Below, piece by piece: positions 14,277 to 23,089 of a stretch of DNA of 64,000 nucleotides. The DNA lies in the NCBI RefSeq assembly GCF_009928485.1, contig NZ_JAABNP010000012.1, positions 1 through 64,000 on the forward strand, in the 5' to 3' direction. Under the pieces are notes generated by a model. It was given only the letters and a program-made list of their open reading frames with translations. It searched no databases and was not told where the DNA came from. A program made the translations under genes and the position numbers. Source of the DNA: Clostridium sp. C2-6-12. Its GTDB lineage: Bacteria > Bacillota > Clostridia > Clostridiales > Clostridiaceae. Within the stretch, counting starts at the first letter, position 1. Every line of letters begins with the position of its first letter.

Positions 14277-16607
14277 ATGAAATTCGCTTATAATTTTAGT
14301 GATATTACTAACGAAGGACTTGGCTATGCAGGGGGAAAAGGAAGTTCCCTCTGTAGGATGTATAATGCAGGGATTGCTGTACCTAATGGATTTGTTATTT
14401 TGTCTGAGGCCTTCGAAAATAATGAATTAAAGAAAGCTGCACACTTAGACATTGAAAAATGCCTTGAAAGGATGTCTGAGAGCACTTTTGCAGTTCGTTC
14501 CTCTGCGCTTTCAGAGGACAGTGCAAAAACTTCATTTGCAGGGGAGTTTGAATCAGTACTGTATGTGCCAAGAACTGATGTGTTTTCTGCAATAGAAAAG
14601 GTTGCAGCATCTGCAAAGTCAGAGCGTGTGAGCCAATATAGTAAAGTTCATGGTATTAATGATGAACATAAAATTGCAGTTGTAGTTCAAAGTATGATAA
14701 ATGCAAAGATAGCAGGAGTTCTTTTTTCTGCAGACCCAATTACGGGAAGTCATGTAAATATGGTAGGAAACTTTGTATTTGGTGCTGGAGAACAGCTTGT
14801 TTCAGGAGAGAAAAATGCTCATGCTTTTACCATTTCTAGAATTGGTGGAAAATATAATGGTAATAAGGACTTAGCAGCTAATGTAAAGGCTTTGTATAAA
14901 GCAGCCTTGAAAGCAGAGGAGATTTTTGGCTGCATGCTTGATATTGAATGGGTGTTGGAAGGTGGAAAGCTTTATATAGTTCAGGCACGTCCGATTACAA
15001 CTCTTCAAACCATTGATTATGATACCTATGAGATAAATCAAAGTCTTGACACAGATGCATTATGGAGTAGTAATAATGTAGGAGAGGCCGTACCTGATGT
15101 AATGAGCCCCTTTACCTGGAGCTTGCTGCATGAGATGGATTTGGAGTGCCAGAAGGTACCTGGGTATTTCATGTTTGGTAATATATGTGGCAGAACATAT
15201 TCAAATATCAGTGTTATGATTTCTTCCTTAAGAGTACTTGGATATAATGTAGAAAAGGCTAAGGAACTTATAAGTGACGTGTTTGGGAATATTCCTGAGA
15301 ACATTGAAGTGCCTATTTATCCCTTTGGAAAGGCTTATTTAATCAGGGAGATGTTTAAGAGATCAAAAAAGAGTATAAAAAGGATGCGGGATTCAAAAAA
15401 ACAAAAGATTTATTACTTAAAGAATACACCAGTATGGTATGTGGAAACTCTTAAAAGAATAGAAGATGCAAATACCAGGGAGGAATTATTAGAACTTTGG
15501 AAATCTGACTTAAGACCTTATTTATCTGCATTGTGGAATATATGGTTCGGTGGAGCGGGAAGTGCTACACTGGTAACCCTCAGAAAAAAATTTGAAAAGA
15601 TGGCAGGGGAAGAATTGGCCAATTTGTTATGTTCTAATTTTAGCGGTGAGCAAAGCCTAGTAAGTATGAAGCCACTGCTGGCCATAGAGCAAGTTATTAG
15701 TGGCAGCTTAACTCCTGAAAAGTACCTAGAGCTTTATGGACATAGAAGTCCTCATGAGTTTGAGGTTTATTATGAATATCCTGCAGATGATCCTTCTTTT
15801 ATTGAAAAGCAAGTCGAAGAATTTAAGAATACAAACTTAAGGGCCACAGAATTAATGAAAAAGCAGCAAAGTGAATTTATAAAGGGTAAAGATCTTTTCT
15901 TGAAAAGATTCCCTGGTAAGCAGCAGTGGCTTGAGAAAAAGCTTGAAAAGGTCTCTAAGGATGCACATACCCGTGAATCATTGAGAAATGAGTTTGTTAA
16001 GGTCTTTAGAGTCATTAGACATTTGCTTTTGAAAATTGGATCAGTTACTGGAATTGGCGAAGATATATTTATGATGTACTGTTTTGAGGTACCTAAATTC
16101 TTGCAGGGAGACAATGAAATGCTTGTTAAGCTATCTTTAAGGCGCAAAAATTTTGAAGAATATCAAAAGCTGCCAGTCTTTCCACAGTTAATTAGAGGCA
16201 GGTTTAATCCAAAGGAATGGATTAATTCTAAGGATAGAAGACAGGACTATTATGATCCTAATGCAGAGGCACCGGTAAAGGATGAAAATGTAATTAAAGG
16301 TTTTGCAGGTGCCCCAGGCACAGTTGAGGGAAGAGTTCGTGTTTTGCACAGCTTTGAGGAAGCAGAAGCTTTTGAAAAGGGAGAAATCCTTGTAACAACT
16401 ATGACAAACATTGGCTGGACACCTTTGTTTCCTAAAGCAACAGCTATTATTACGGATCTTGGTGCACCACTATCTCATGCAGCTATTGTGGCACGTGAGC
16501 TTGGTATTCCAGCAGTTGTAGGATGCGGAATTGCAACAACGGAACTTAAAACAGGTGATTATGTAATTGTTAATGGGAGCAGTGGTGTAGTTAAGAAAAG
16601 AAGTTAA
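14277..16607 (+). CDS. PEP synthase-like phosphotransferase (rifampicin phosphotransferase type)
   Basis: A 776-residue protein. The N-terminal ATP-grasp/PPDK domain (about 1-250) shows GGKGSSLCRMYNAGIAVPNG, AVRSSALSEDSAKTSFAGEFES and IEWVLEGGKLYIVQARPIT. The central 300 residues form a helical domain. The C-terminal swivelling domain (about 690-770) carries the phosphohistidine motif TDLGAPLSHAAIVARELG. This is the architecture of rifampicin phosphotransferase and related antibiotic- or metabolite-phosphorylating enzymes, which transfer the beta-phosphate of ATP through the histidine. There is no PEP-binding TIM barrel, so it is not a true PEP synthase. The substrate is unknown. The TetR gene upstream suggests induction by a small molecule. 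Confidence 0.8.
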   Translation: MKFAYNFSDITNEGLGYAGGKGSSLCRMYNAGIAVPNGFVILSEAFENNELKKAAHLDIEKCLERMSESTFAVRSSALSEDSAKTSFAGEFESVLYVPRTDVFSAIEKVAASAKSERVSQYSKVHGINDEHKIAVVVQSMINAKIAGVLFSADPITGSHVNMVGNFVFGAGEQLVSGEKNAHAFTISRIGGKYNGNKDLAANVKALYKAALKAEEIFGCMLDIEWVLEGGKLYIVQARPITTLQTIDYDTYEINQSLDTDALWSSNNVGEAVPDVMSPFTWSLLHEMDLECQKVPGYFMFGNICGRTYSNISVMISSLRVLGYNVEKAKELISDVFGNIPENIEVPIYPFGKAYLIREMFKRSKKSIKRMRDSKKQKIYYLKNTPVWYVETLKRIEDANTREELLELWKSDLRPYLSALWNIWFGGAGSATLVTLRKKFEKMAGEELANLLCSNFSGEQSLVSMKPLLAIEQVISGSLTPEKYLELYGHRSPHEFEVYYEYPADDPSFIEKQVEEFKNTNLRATELMKKQQSEFIKGKDLFLKRFPGKQQWLEKKLEKVSKDAHTRESLRNEFVKVFRVIRHLLLKIGSVTGIGEDIFMMYCFEVPKFLQGDNEMLVKLSLRRKNFEEYQKLPVFPQLIRGRFNPKEWINSKDRRQDYYDPNAEAPVKDENVIKGFAGAPGTVEGRVRVLHSFEEAEAFEKGEILVTTMTNIGWTPLFPKATAIITDLGAPLSHAAIVARELGIPAVVGCGIATTELKTGDYVIVNGSSGVVKKRS

Positions 16608-16658
16608 CTAAATAAAATAATATTTAATTAAATTTAACTTATATTTATTCATAAGTAA

Positions 16659-16705
16659 GAGGAGAGAACTAAATTCACATAGAGTTGAATTAGGTTCTCT
16701 CCTTT
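16659..16705 (+). terminator. hairpin terminator of the GGAGAGAAC family
   Basis: GGAGAGAAC pairs with GGTTCTCTCC, with an inner ATTCA/TTGAAT stem and a T-rich tail. Related hairpins lie at 41074, 43911 and 49376. The upstream flank is shared with 11455. Confidence 0.7.
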
Positions 16706-16902
16706 AATTATTTTTATTCAATAAACATATTCAACCTAGAATTAATTAAAGCAAAAGTCTACTATGTGCAGTCATGTAATTTATTTATAAGTAATGTTAT
16801 AATAAACATAATTTTAGCTTTATTTCAAAATGGACATACGAAAGCACAAAAAGTCGAGAATAAAACTATATTTTTTTATATACTTACATGGAGGTTAGAA
16901 AT

Positions 16903-17778
16903 TTGGAAATAATTAAAAGTCTTAACAAAACACTTGATTATATTGAAGACAATTTAGACTCTCAAATAGATATAGATGAAATAGCGAAGGTAGCCCTTGT
17001 ATCACGATACCATTTTCAAAGAATGTTCCATGCATTAACTGGATTTACTTTAGGGGAATATATCAGAAATAGAAGATTAACTCTTGCTGCAGAAGAATTA
17101 ACGTCTAAAGAGGTAAAGGTAACCGATGTAGCTATAAAATATGGCTATGAAAGTATAGATGCTTTTACAAAAGCATTTCAAAGAATGCACGGAGCAACGC
17201 CTTCAAAAATAAAGAAGGGTGATGTAAGACTTAAAGCATTTCCAAAGCTCTCTTTTGAAATATCAATTAAAGGTGAGTGTGAAATGAATTATAGAATAGT
17301 GGAAAAGAATTCATTTAAGGTTTTTGGTGTGGATTTCTTAACGACTACAGTAAATAATGTTTTATACAAAGAAATACCAGAATTTTGTGATAAAATTTGG
17401 GAAGATGGAACCCACCTTAAGATTAATCAATTTCTAGGATATAATGAAAGACATATGCTCCACGGAATTCATTATGATTTCAAAGAGGATGGAAGTAGAA
17501 GATATATGATGGGGTGGGAAGTTCCAGAAACAGGTGTACCTAAAGAGTATAAAATTTTGGACATACCGTCATGTACCTGGGCTGTCTTTGAAGGTAAAAG
17601 TTCAATAGATGATAATATCTATATTCAAAATGTATGGAAACGTATATATTCTGAATGGTTTCCTTCATCAGGCTTTGAACAATTAGAAGGTCCTTGCTTA
17701 GAAAAATATTATTGGGATGGGGACGCATATGATAAGTACATATGTGAAGTATGGATTCCTATAAAAAGAAAAGAATAA
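16903..17778 (+). CDS. AraC family regulator with GyrI-like effector domain
   Basis: A 291-residue protein. The AraC double helix-turn-helix covers about 5-105 (VSRYHFQRMFHALTGFTLGEYI, cited here as VSRYHFQRMF and FTLGEYI; second helix TDVAIKYGYES). A GyrI-like domain covers about 130-290, with CTWAVFEG and ICEVWIPIK at its end. The TTG at 16903 is preferred as start since GGAGG lies eight bases upstream; the ATG at 16888 sits on the ribosome binding site itself. The effector half resembles the stand-alone GyrI protein at 52336. A zinc-ribbon gene starts 24 bases downstream. Confidence 0.8.
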   Translation: MEIIKSLNKTLDYIEDNLDSQIDIDEIAKVALVSRYHFQRMFHALTGFTLGEYIRNRRLTLAAEELTSKEVKVTDVAIKYGYESIDAFTKAFQRMHGATPSKIKKGDVRLKAFPKLSFEISIKGECEMNYRIVEKNSFKVFGVDFLTTTVNNVLYKEIPEFCDKIWEDGTHLKINQFLGYNERHMLHGIHYDFKEDGSRRYMMGWEVPETGVPKEYKILDIPSCTWAVFEGKSSIDDNIYIQNVWKRIYSEWFPSSGFEQLEGPCLEKYYWDGDAYDKYICEVWIPIKRKE

Positions 17779-17802
17779 TTATGTATAGAAGGAGGTGGCA
17801 CA

Positions 17803-17955
17803 ATGGCAAAAACTAAAAGAGGTAATAATATAAAAAAAATACTTAATTTGAGGGGAACATGTCCTGTTTGTAAAAGAACTGGTGTAAAGCTGCTTTGGGA
17901 CAAACTCACTGAAGATGGAACAATAAAGGTATGTAAGGTATGTGGAAATAAATAA
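17803..17955 (+). CDS. small zinc-ribbon protein
   Basis: A 50-residue basic protein, MAKTKRGNNIKKIL at the N-terminus, with two CxxC pairs (CPVC and CKVC) 25 residues apart that would hold one zinc. A very strong AAGGAGGTG site lies five bases before the ATG. It follows the AraC gene by 24 bases and is likely co-transcribed. The function is unknown; a nucleic-acid or ribosome-binding role is plausible from charge and size only. Confidence 0.65.
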   Translation: MAKTKRGNNIKKILNLRGTCPVCKRTGVKLLWDKLTEDGTIKVCKVCGNK

Positions 17956-18022
17956 TGTAAGATTTATATATAAATCTATAGTGAATATAATTTAGAGACA
18001 TGGAGGAAGAAAGAGCAATAGC

Positions 18023-18934
18023 ATGAAGGATTATATAATAAGAAATTATTGCAATGATGATGCTGATAAAATTGGCAGCTTTGATAAAGTTGCAGAACTG
18101 TCATACCGTTATAAAGGAGATTTTAAGCCAGCTAATATTTTTTGTGCAGTAAATTCAGAAAATGAAATTTTAGGTGTGGCGGATTTAGAACCTCATATAT
18201 CTTGGACTCCTATAGAGGAGAATTCTCAAAATCAAGATTATATTTATAGATTATGTGTAAATATAAGGATAAATCCATCATATGAGGCTCACAAAAATTT
18301 ACGATCTTCTTTGATGGATGTTATATTGGATAGGGCGAAGCAGATAAAAAAGGATTATCCAGGAAAAAAGATACGAGTGATAAGATATATTTCTGCTGAT
18401 AATAATGAAGAAATGGATCTTTTTATTTCAAAGGGCTTCATTGCATATAGAAATTCATTAGTGATGAAACGCGACTTAACAGAGGAAATTAAGCCATGTG
18501 ATTCTAGTCCAGAGTTTAGAATTGTGAATTGGAAGATGGAAACTGCGGACGAGGTAAAGAGCTATGTTGAAACTGATGCAAAATGTAATGATGGGGCAGC
18601 ATGGAACTTTGATACAGTAAGCTGGATGAGGTATTCACCAGAATGGGCTACATTTGCTGCTTTTTCAAAGGATAATGAATTTTTAGGTGGTGTAATGACT
18701 TATTTAATAACAGAAGAGAGAAGTGCTACTGAAAATATATTTGTTTTACCAGAGTGGAGAAGAAAAGGCGTGGCAAAAGCTTTTATTACAGAAGCCTTAA
18801 AGTACCTTAAGAACAATGGTAAGACCATGGCAACTCTCTGTACTGATGGTGACAATAAACCAGCTATAAATTTGTACAAGTCTTTGGGGTATAGAATGTA
18901 TTGTGTAAATATTGAATTTGGATATGATGTGTAG
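18023..18934 (+). CDS. GNAT family acetyltransferase, two tandem GNAT-like halves
   Basis: A 303-residue protein. The first half (about 1-150) is a degenerate GNAT fold. The second half (about 165-300) has the acetyl-CoA loop IFVLPEWRRKGVAKAFI and the closing AINLYKSLGYR. Only the second half looks catalytic. GGAGGAAG precedes the ATG. A strong terminator follows. The substrate is unknown. Confidence 0.75.
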   Translation: MKDYIIRNYCNDDADKIGSFDKVAELSYRYKGDFKPANIFCAVNSENEILGVADLEPHISWTPIEENSQNQDYIYRLCVNIRINPSYEAHKNLRSSLMDVILDRAKQIKKDYPGKKIRVIRYISADNNEEMDLFISKGFIAYRNSLVMKRDLTEEIKPCDSSPEFRIVNWKMETADEVKSYVETDAKCNDGAAWNFDTVSWMRYSPEWATFAAFSKDNEFLGGVMTYLITEERSATENIFVLPEWRRKGVAKAFITEALKYLKNNGKTMATLCTDGDNKPAINLYKSLGYRMYCVNIEFGYDV

Positions 18935-18965
18935 AGTTTTTATATTCATTCAATCAATCAATCTA

Positions 18966-19015
18966 GGACTATATGAGATTAGATTTTTAAACTTAATCTC
19001 ATATAGTCCATTTTT
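18966..19015 (+). terminator. strong rho-independent terminator
   Basis: GGACTATATGAGATTA and TAATCTCATATAGTCC form a perfect 16-bp stem, followed by ATTTTTAAG. Confidence 0.85.
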
Positions 19016-19253
19016 AAGCTTAAGGGAATATTAAGTATTTTTTATAGGTGAAAAGTTTTGAATTTTGGAGGGTGGTTAATTGAAGTAACAAGACAGGATT
19101 TAGTTACATTAACATTTACGGTAATAATAAAAATTTTTTCTGCCAGTGGATTTAACCTGCTGGCAGTTTTCATGATGTATGTAAAGACATTTATGTTGAT
19201 AATAATTATGAAATGGATCTTTTCATTTCATAATACCATCAATAAGTAAGTAG
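19016..19253. other. non-coding stretch with a small terminator hairpin
   Basis: This stretch holds CTGCCAG (19140-19146) and CTGGCAG (19160-19166) followed by TTTT, a small intrinsic terminator. A 63-codon open frame running through it has no good start site and would be translated across the hairpin, so I do not call a gene here. Confidence 0.5.
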
Positions 19254-19281
19254 TTGTTAAGTTTATAAATTATGTTATAAT
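19254..19281 (+). promoter_or_regulatory. promoter of the small membrane protein gene
   Basis: TTGTTA (19254-19259), 16 bases, TATAAT (19276-19281) with an extended TG two bases before the -10 box. Confidence 0.6.
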
Positions 19282-19326
19282 TGTTAGTAATAGGAAGTAA
19301 TGAGCAGGAATACAGGGGGAAGAGAA

Positions 19327-19503
19327 TTGAAAAAAAGTGAAATCTTTATGCTATCAATAACAGCATTTTCCATAGGGATCGTTTTAGGATTTTTCATATC
19401 TCCTATTAAGAAAGGTATCAATGTTATTGGCGGCGATAATATAAGTAATTATTATACAAAAAATGATTTAGCAACTGATAATCATAATAATATTCAAAAG
19501 TAA
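19327..19503 (+). CDS. small single-pass membrane protein
   Basis: A 58-residue protein from a TTG start (19327), with AGGGGGA about six bases upstream. An ATG-like start further upstream has no site. Residues 5-24 (SEIFMLSITAFSIGIVLGFF) form one membrane segment, followed by SPIKKGIN and a polar, Asn-rich tail. This form resembles small conserved membrane proteins of clostridia. The function is unknown. Confidence 0.55.
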   Translation: MKKSEIFMLSITAFSIGIVLGFFISPIKKGINVIGGDNISNYYTKNDLATDNHNNIQK

Positions 19504-19570
19504 TTTTAAAAATAAGAGTGATATTTAATATTTTTTATTAATGAAAAACTAAAGATAAGTAATATATTGT

Positions 19571-19610
19571 AAAATCGTATTATTCAAGCTGAATATGCGA
19601 TTTTTTTATA
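19571..19610 (+). terminator. terminator-like hairpin of a repeated family, copy 2
   Basis: AAATCG/CGATTT and ATTCA/TGAAT form the stem, with TTTTTTTA after it. Same family as 1424, 31276 and 52894. Confidence 0.7.
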
Positions 19611-19685
19611 GGCAAAATTACACTTTTAAACAAAAATATAATTATGAGAGAAAATAATATGTAGGTGTATAGGCTAGGTTTTTGT

Positions 19686-19766
19686 GATTTTGCTATAAAC
19701 ACTGATTCGAAACAGGCAGGTACTTTACAAGGGAAAATGATTGTTGATGCATGGAATAATAAATGA
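19686..19766 (+). pseudogene. fragment of a sugar-binding ABC protein (MglB-like)
   Basis: A short frame ending at TGA 19764-19766 reads AINTDSKQAGTLQGKMIVDA and then WNNK. This matches the G-D/N-x-x-Q-A/S-G-x-L-Q-G-K block of galactose/ribose-type periplasmic binding proteins, as in the full-length gene at 56588 (DEQSGILQGKILADEW). Everything before and after is gone. Confidence 0.5.
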
Positions 19767-19816
19767 AAGATTTTTATCAGCCTCTAAATTAAGTTTTTAA
19801 TTTTATACTATGTATA

Positions 19817-19882
19817 TTGACAGGTTTATTTATTTAATTTAAACTCTTTATAAATAGACTTAATAAAGTAACTTTATAAAGT
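19817..19882 (+). promoter_or_regulatory. promoter and ROK operator
   Basis: TTGACA (19817-19822), 17 bases, TAAACT (19840-19845). The perfect palindrome ACTTTATAAAGT lies at 19871-19882, with a related half-site CTTTATAAA at about 19846. The same palindrome recurs before the PHP gene, so the ROK protein probably controls both. Confidence 0.6.
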
Positions 19883-19896
19883 TGGGAGAGAAAGTT

Positions 19897-20898
19897 ATGA
19901 GCACTGTAAATACTAATTTACAAAAAGAAATTAATTTAAATAAGCTGAGAAATGCATTTAAATTCAAAAAGATAGCATCAAAGCCACAATTAGCAGAACT
20001 AACAGGTTTAAGTGTAGTAACAATTAATTCTTTAGTTAGTATACTTGTTGAAAATGGGGAAGTAATAGAAGATGTAATAATGCCGTCCAATGGAGGAAGA
20101 CCAGCAACAGCCTATAGATTTAATAATGAATTTAGTTTGGCATTAGTTATTTATATGTATGAGCAAAATTCTCAAGATACAGTATTTATATGCGTTTCAG
20201 ATTTATATGGGGAAATTGTAGATAAAATTGAGAAAAAAATGACTGAAATAAAAAGGGATAGTTTTGATAACTTGATAGAGAAAATGGTTTTAAAATATCC
20301 CAATATAAAAGTAATAAGTTTTGGCATGCCAGGAGAAGAAGTAGATGGAAGATTATTGATTAGTGATTATAAGGAACTAAAAGATCAATATTTCACCACT
20401 TATATTAAAGAGAAATTTAATTTGCCAGTCATATTTGAAAATGATATAAATGCAGCTATTGAAGGATATTGCAGTTCTCATGGGGTAACAGAAAGTCAAT
20501 GCGTAATAGGAATATATTTTCCAAGCAAATATCCTCCTGGAGCTGGAATTTATATTAATGGAGGTATTTACAAAGGTAGAAATGGGCTTGCAGGTGAAAT
20601 TAAATATCTTCCACTAGGTATAGATTGGGAAGATTTCGATTTTGATAAAGATCAAATGAAAGAAATAATTTTGAAGACATTATTGGCTTTTTCATGTATG
20701 TATAATCCAGATATTATAGTTTTATATGGTGATGAAATAAGTGATAATATTATTTCAGAATTTAAAATTAAATGCAGCTCTGAAATTGAAAAAATTATGA
20801 TTCCAAAAATAATTATTTCTAAGGAATTAAATCATGATTTTGAAATTGGAATAAAGCAGCTTGCTTTAAATTATTTAGAACCGAAGATAAAGCTGTAA
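19897..20898 (+). CDS. ROK family transcriptional regulator
   Basis: A 333-residue protein. An N-terminal winged helix (about 10-70; SKPQLAELTGLSVVTINSLV and SNGGRPATAYRF) precedes an ASKHA-type sugar-kinase-like domain with FENDINAAIEGY and GAGIYINGGIYKGRNGLAGE. The ATG at 19897 follows GGGAGAG. The zinc-binding cysteine cluster of many ROK proteins (GxCGxxGCxE) is not present, so it is a divergent sensor. ROK repressors bind a sugar or sugar phosphate. The adjacent palindromes at 19871 and 20943 are the candidate operators. Confidence 0.8.
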   Translation: MSTVNTNLQKEINLNKLRNAFKFKKIASKPQLAELTGLSVVTINSLVSILVENGEVIEDVIMPSNGGRPATAYRFNNEFSLALVIYMYEQNSQDTVFICVSDLYGEIVDKIEKKMTEIKRDSFDNLIEKMVLKYPNIKVISFGMPGEEVDGRLLISDYKELKDQYFTTYIKEKFNLPVIFENDINAAIEGYCSSHGVTESQCVIGIYFPSKYPPGAGIYINGGIYKGRNGLAGEIKYLPLGIDWEDFDFDKDQMKEIILKTLLAFSCMYNPDIIVLYGDEISDNIISEFKIKCSSEIEKIMIPKIIISKELNHDFEIGIKQLALNYLEPKIKL

Positions 20899-20942
20899 GG
20901 ATCAATTAAATGTATGTTGATGGATTATATATCTTCATGCAC

Positions 20943-21000
20943 ACTTTATAAAGAGGGTTTATAAAGTTGTGACAATAAAACTTAACATTAAAAAGTTAAG
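20943..21000 (+). promoter_or_regulatory. operator sites before the PHP gene
   Basis: ACTTTATAAAG (20943-20953) and TTTATAAAGT (20958-20967) are two near copies of the ROK palindrome. A further palindrome, CTTAAC-N8-GTTAAG, covers 20981-21000. Confidence 0.5.
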
Positions 21001-21064
21001 AGAAAGAAACTAGTCTACATTTAGCAATAATATTAAATATAAAATGAAAAAGGAGAGAATTATA

Positions 21065-21952
21065 ATGAGTTATATTGATTTACACATGCATTCATATTGT
21101 AGTGATGATGGAGAATTTAAGCCAAAGGAATTGGTTGATTTATGCTTGGAAAATAAAATAAAATATTTTTCTATTGCAGACCATAATAGTGTAAATGGAA
21201 TAAAGGAAGCAAAAGAATACTGTATTGGCAAGGATATTGAAATTATTCCAGCAATAGAGCTAGATTGTTCTATTGGTAAAGTTAATTTGCATGTTTTGGG
21301 TTATGGAATTAATTATGAGAATAAAATATTTCATGAAATTGAAGAAAATATTATACTTCAGGAACAAACAGCATCAAAAAAGCGTATGAAATTGATTCGT
21401 GAATTAGGTATAGAATTTTCAGATGAGGTTATAGCTTCCTTAGCTAGAAATGGAGTAGTTAATGGTGAAATGATTGCTGAAGCGGCAATGGAATTTGATA
21501 AGGAGCATAAAAATCCATTACTTATGCCATATTATGAAAATGGTTCAAGACATGATAATCCATATGTTAATTTTTACTGGGATTACTGTGCTCAAGGGAA
21601 ACCAGCTTATGCAGAAGTGAAGTATATAGACTTAGAGGAAGCAATTAAAATTATAAAAGAAAGTGGTGGTATACCAGTCCTTGCCCATCCTGGAAACAAT
21701 GTTAAAGAAAATATAGACTTATTGAAAGATATTATTTCTTGTGGTATTAAGGGACTAGAAGTTTATAGCAGCTATCATAGTAAAGAGCAAGTGGCATTTT
21801 ATAAGGAATTTGCCTTAAAAAACAAATTGCTTTTAACATGTGGTAGTGACTTTCATGGAAAAACTAAACCTAGCATTTCTATTGGTGGAACAGATTGTGA
21901 AGGCAAAGAGGATATTATCATGTCCGAATTAGAGGAGTTTATAAATTTATAG
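21065..21952 (+). CDS. PHP domain phosphoesterase
   Basis: A 295-residue metal-dependent phosphoesterase of the PHP family. Metal-binding motifs in order: DLHMHSYCSDDG, ADHNSVNG, PAIELDC, HVLGYGI, LAHPGNN and GSDFHG. The layout fits the YciV/RNase AM-type nucleoside bisphosphate phosphatases, although the substrate is not proven. The ATG at 21065 is chosen since AAAGGAGAG lies about seven bases upstream; an ATG at 21044 overlaps that site. It probably belongs to the ROK regulon because of the shared palindrome. Confidence 0.8.
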   Translation: MSYIDLHMHSYCSDDGEFKPKELVDLCLENKIKYFSIADHNSVNGIKEAKEYCIGKDIEIIPAIELDCSIGKVNLHVLGYGINYENKIFHEIEENIILQEQTASKKRMKLIRELGIEFSDEVIASLARNGVVNGEMIAEAAMEFDKEHKNPLLMPYYENGSRHDNPYVNFYWDYCAQGKPAYAEVKYIDLEEAIKIIKESGGIPVLAHPGNNVKENIDLLKDIISCGIKGLEVYSSYHSKEQVAFYKEFALKNKLLLTCGSDFHGKTKPSISIGGTDCEGKEDIIMSELEEFINL

Positions 21953-22230
21953 TATATAGTGAATTGAAGATAGATGATAAAATACACTATTAATACAAAA
22001 GGTGGAATAAATATTAAAGTAGAGTTACTAAAGTTTAATAGTGCAAATCTAGTGTTTATTGGGTTAGTCATTCATTATTCAACATTAATCATTAATTAAA
22101 ATTAACTTGGTTTATTAGAAACTAGTACAGAGAGTTATGTTAATAAAAGTAATACCTAGTTATAATAAATTTATAACCAGTAGTGAAAATTATATAAATA
22201 AAGATGAAGATAAAAAAGGAGAAAAAAGAT

Positions 22231-22845
22231 ATGAATCAAAAAGAAAGAATGTTAGCGGGATTACCATATAAGGCTTGGTTAGATGGACTTAGTGAAGAAA
22301 GAACAGAAAATAAGTTGAAAATACATGAATATAATTTACTTCGTCCAGATGAAAAAGATAGGATGAGTGAATTGCTTAAAGATATACTTGGAAAGGCTCG
22401 AGATAATGTTTTTATAGAGCAACCATTTCACTGTGATTATGGCAAAAATATTGAGGTGGGCAAAAACTTTTTTGCTAATTACAATTGTATAATCTTAGAT
22501 GTTGGAAAGGTAATAATAGGAGATAATGTTATGTTTGCACCTAATGTATCAATATATACAGCAGGACATCCAGTTCATCCAGATTCCAGAAATTCAGGTT
22601 ATGAGTATGGAATTGAAATAACAATAGGAGATAATGTCTGGGTAGGTGGAAATGTTGTAATAAATCCTGGCGTTCATATTGGAAATAATGTTGTAATTGG
22701 CTCGGGAAGTGTAGTTACAAAAGATATTCCAGATAATATGATCGCAGCAGGAAATCCATGTAAGGTTATTCGTGAGATTACAGACGAAGATCGCAAATAT
22801 TATTATAGAAATAATGAATTTGATGTAGATGATTATAACATTTAG
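22231..22845 (+). CDS. maa: sugar O-acetyltransferase (maltose acetyltransferase type)
   Basis: A 204-residue left-handed beta-helix acyltransferase. The N-terminal Mac domain (KERMLAGLPYKAWLDGL) and the hexapeptide repeats (IGDNVMFAPNVSIYTAGHP, IGDNVWVGGNVVI, IGNNVVIGSGSVVTKD) are intact. The catalytic His is in TAGHP. The enzyme transfers acetyl from acetyl-CoA to a free sugar such as maltose or glucose. The ATG at 22231 has AAAAGGAG upstream. It is a single-gene unit. Confidence 0.85.
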   Translation: MNQKERMLAGLPYKAWLDGLSEERTENKLKIHEYNLLRPDEKDRMSELLKDILGKARDNVFIEQPFHCDYGKNIEVGKNFFANYNCIILDVGKVIIGDNVMFAPNVSIYTAGHPVHPDSRNSGYEYGIEITIGDNVWVGGNVVINPGVHIGNNVVIGSGSVVTKDIPDNMIAAGNPCKVIREITDEDRKYYYRNNEFDVDDYNI

Positions 22846-22882
22846 TTTTTTGGTAAATTAGAAATATTAAGATAGTGGTTGA

Positions 22883-22988
22883 AGTTGGTTCTTTGTATGG
22901 GTAAATAAACTGTGTAATTAATTTGATTTATAAATTAATAATGAATAGGTTAAGCATTAAGTATGTTTACCCGTAAAAGGAACCAACT
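22883..22988. repeat. long imperfect inverted repeat
   Basis: The left arm 22883-22911 (AGTTGGTTC...) and right arm 22960-22988 (...GGAACCAACT) are complementary over about 29 bases with four or five mismatches, separated by 48 AT-rich bases. No T run follows. It may be a stabilising or terminating structure between the convergent genes, or a small MITE-like element. Confidence 0.55.
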
Positions 22989-23089
22989 CTAATTGATAAT
23001 ATTAATTTATTCAAGTTATTTATTATCTTCAAAAAGAAAATTATAATACATTGAAATATCTACAACCTTAAATATATAGCATAATAATT

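Noticed and set aside
15770..16147. 125-codon frame antisense to the phosphotransferase gene
   Set aside because: It is a shadow of a gene with strong motifs on the plus strand; no ribosome binding site and no recognisable domain.
19058..19249. Open frame of 63 codons after the GNAT terminator
   Set aside because: No convincing ribosome binding site for its start, and it would be read across a terminator hairpin (CTGCCAG/CTGGCAG).
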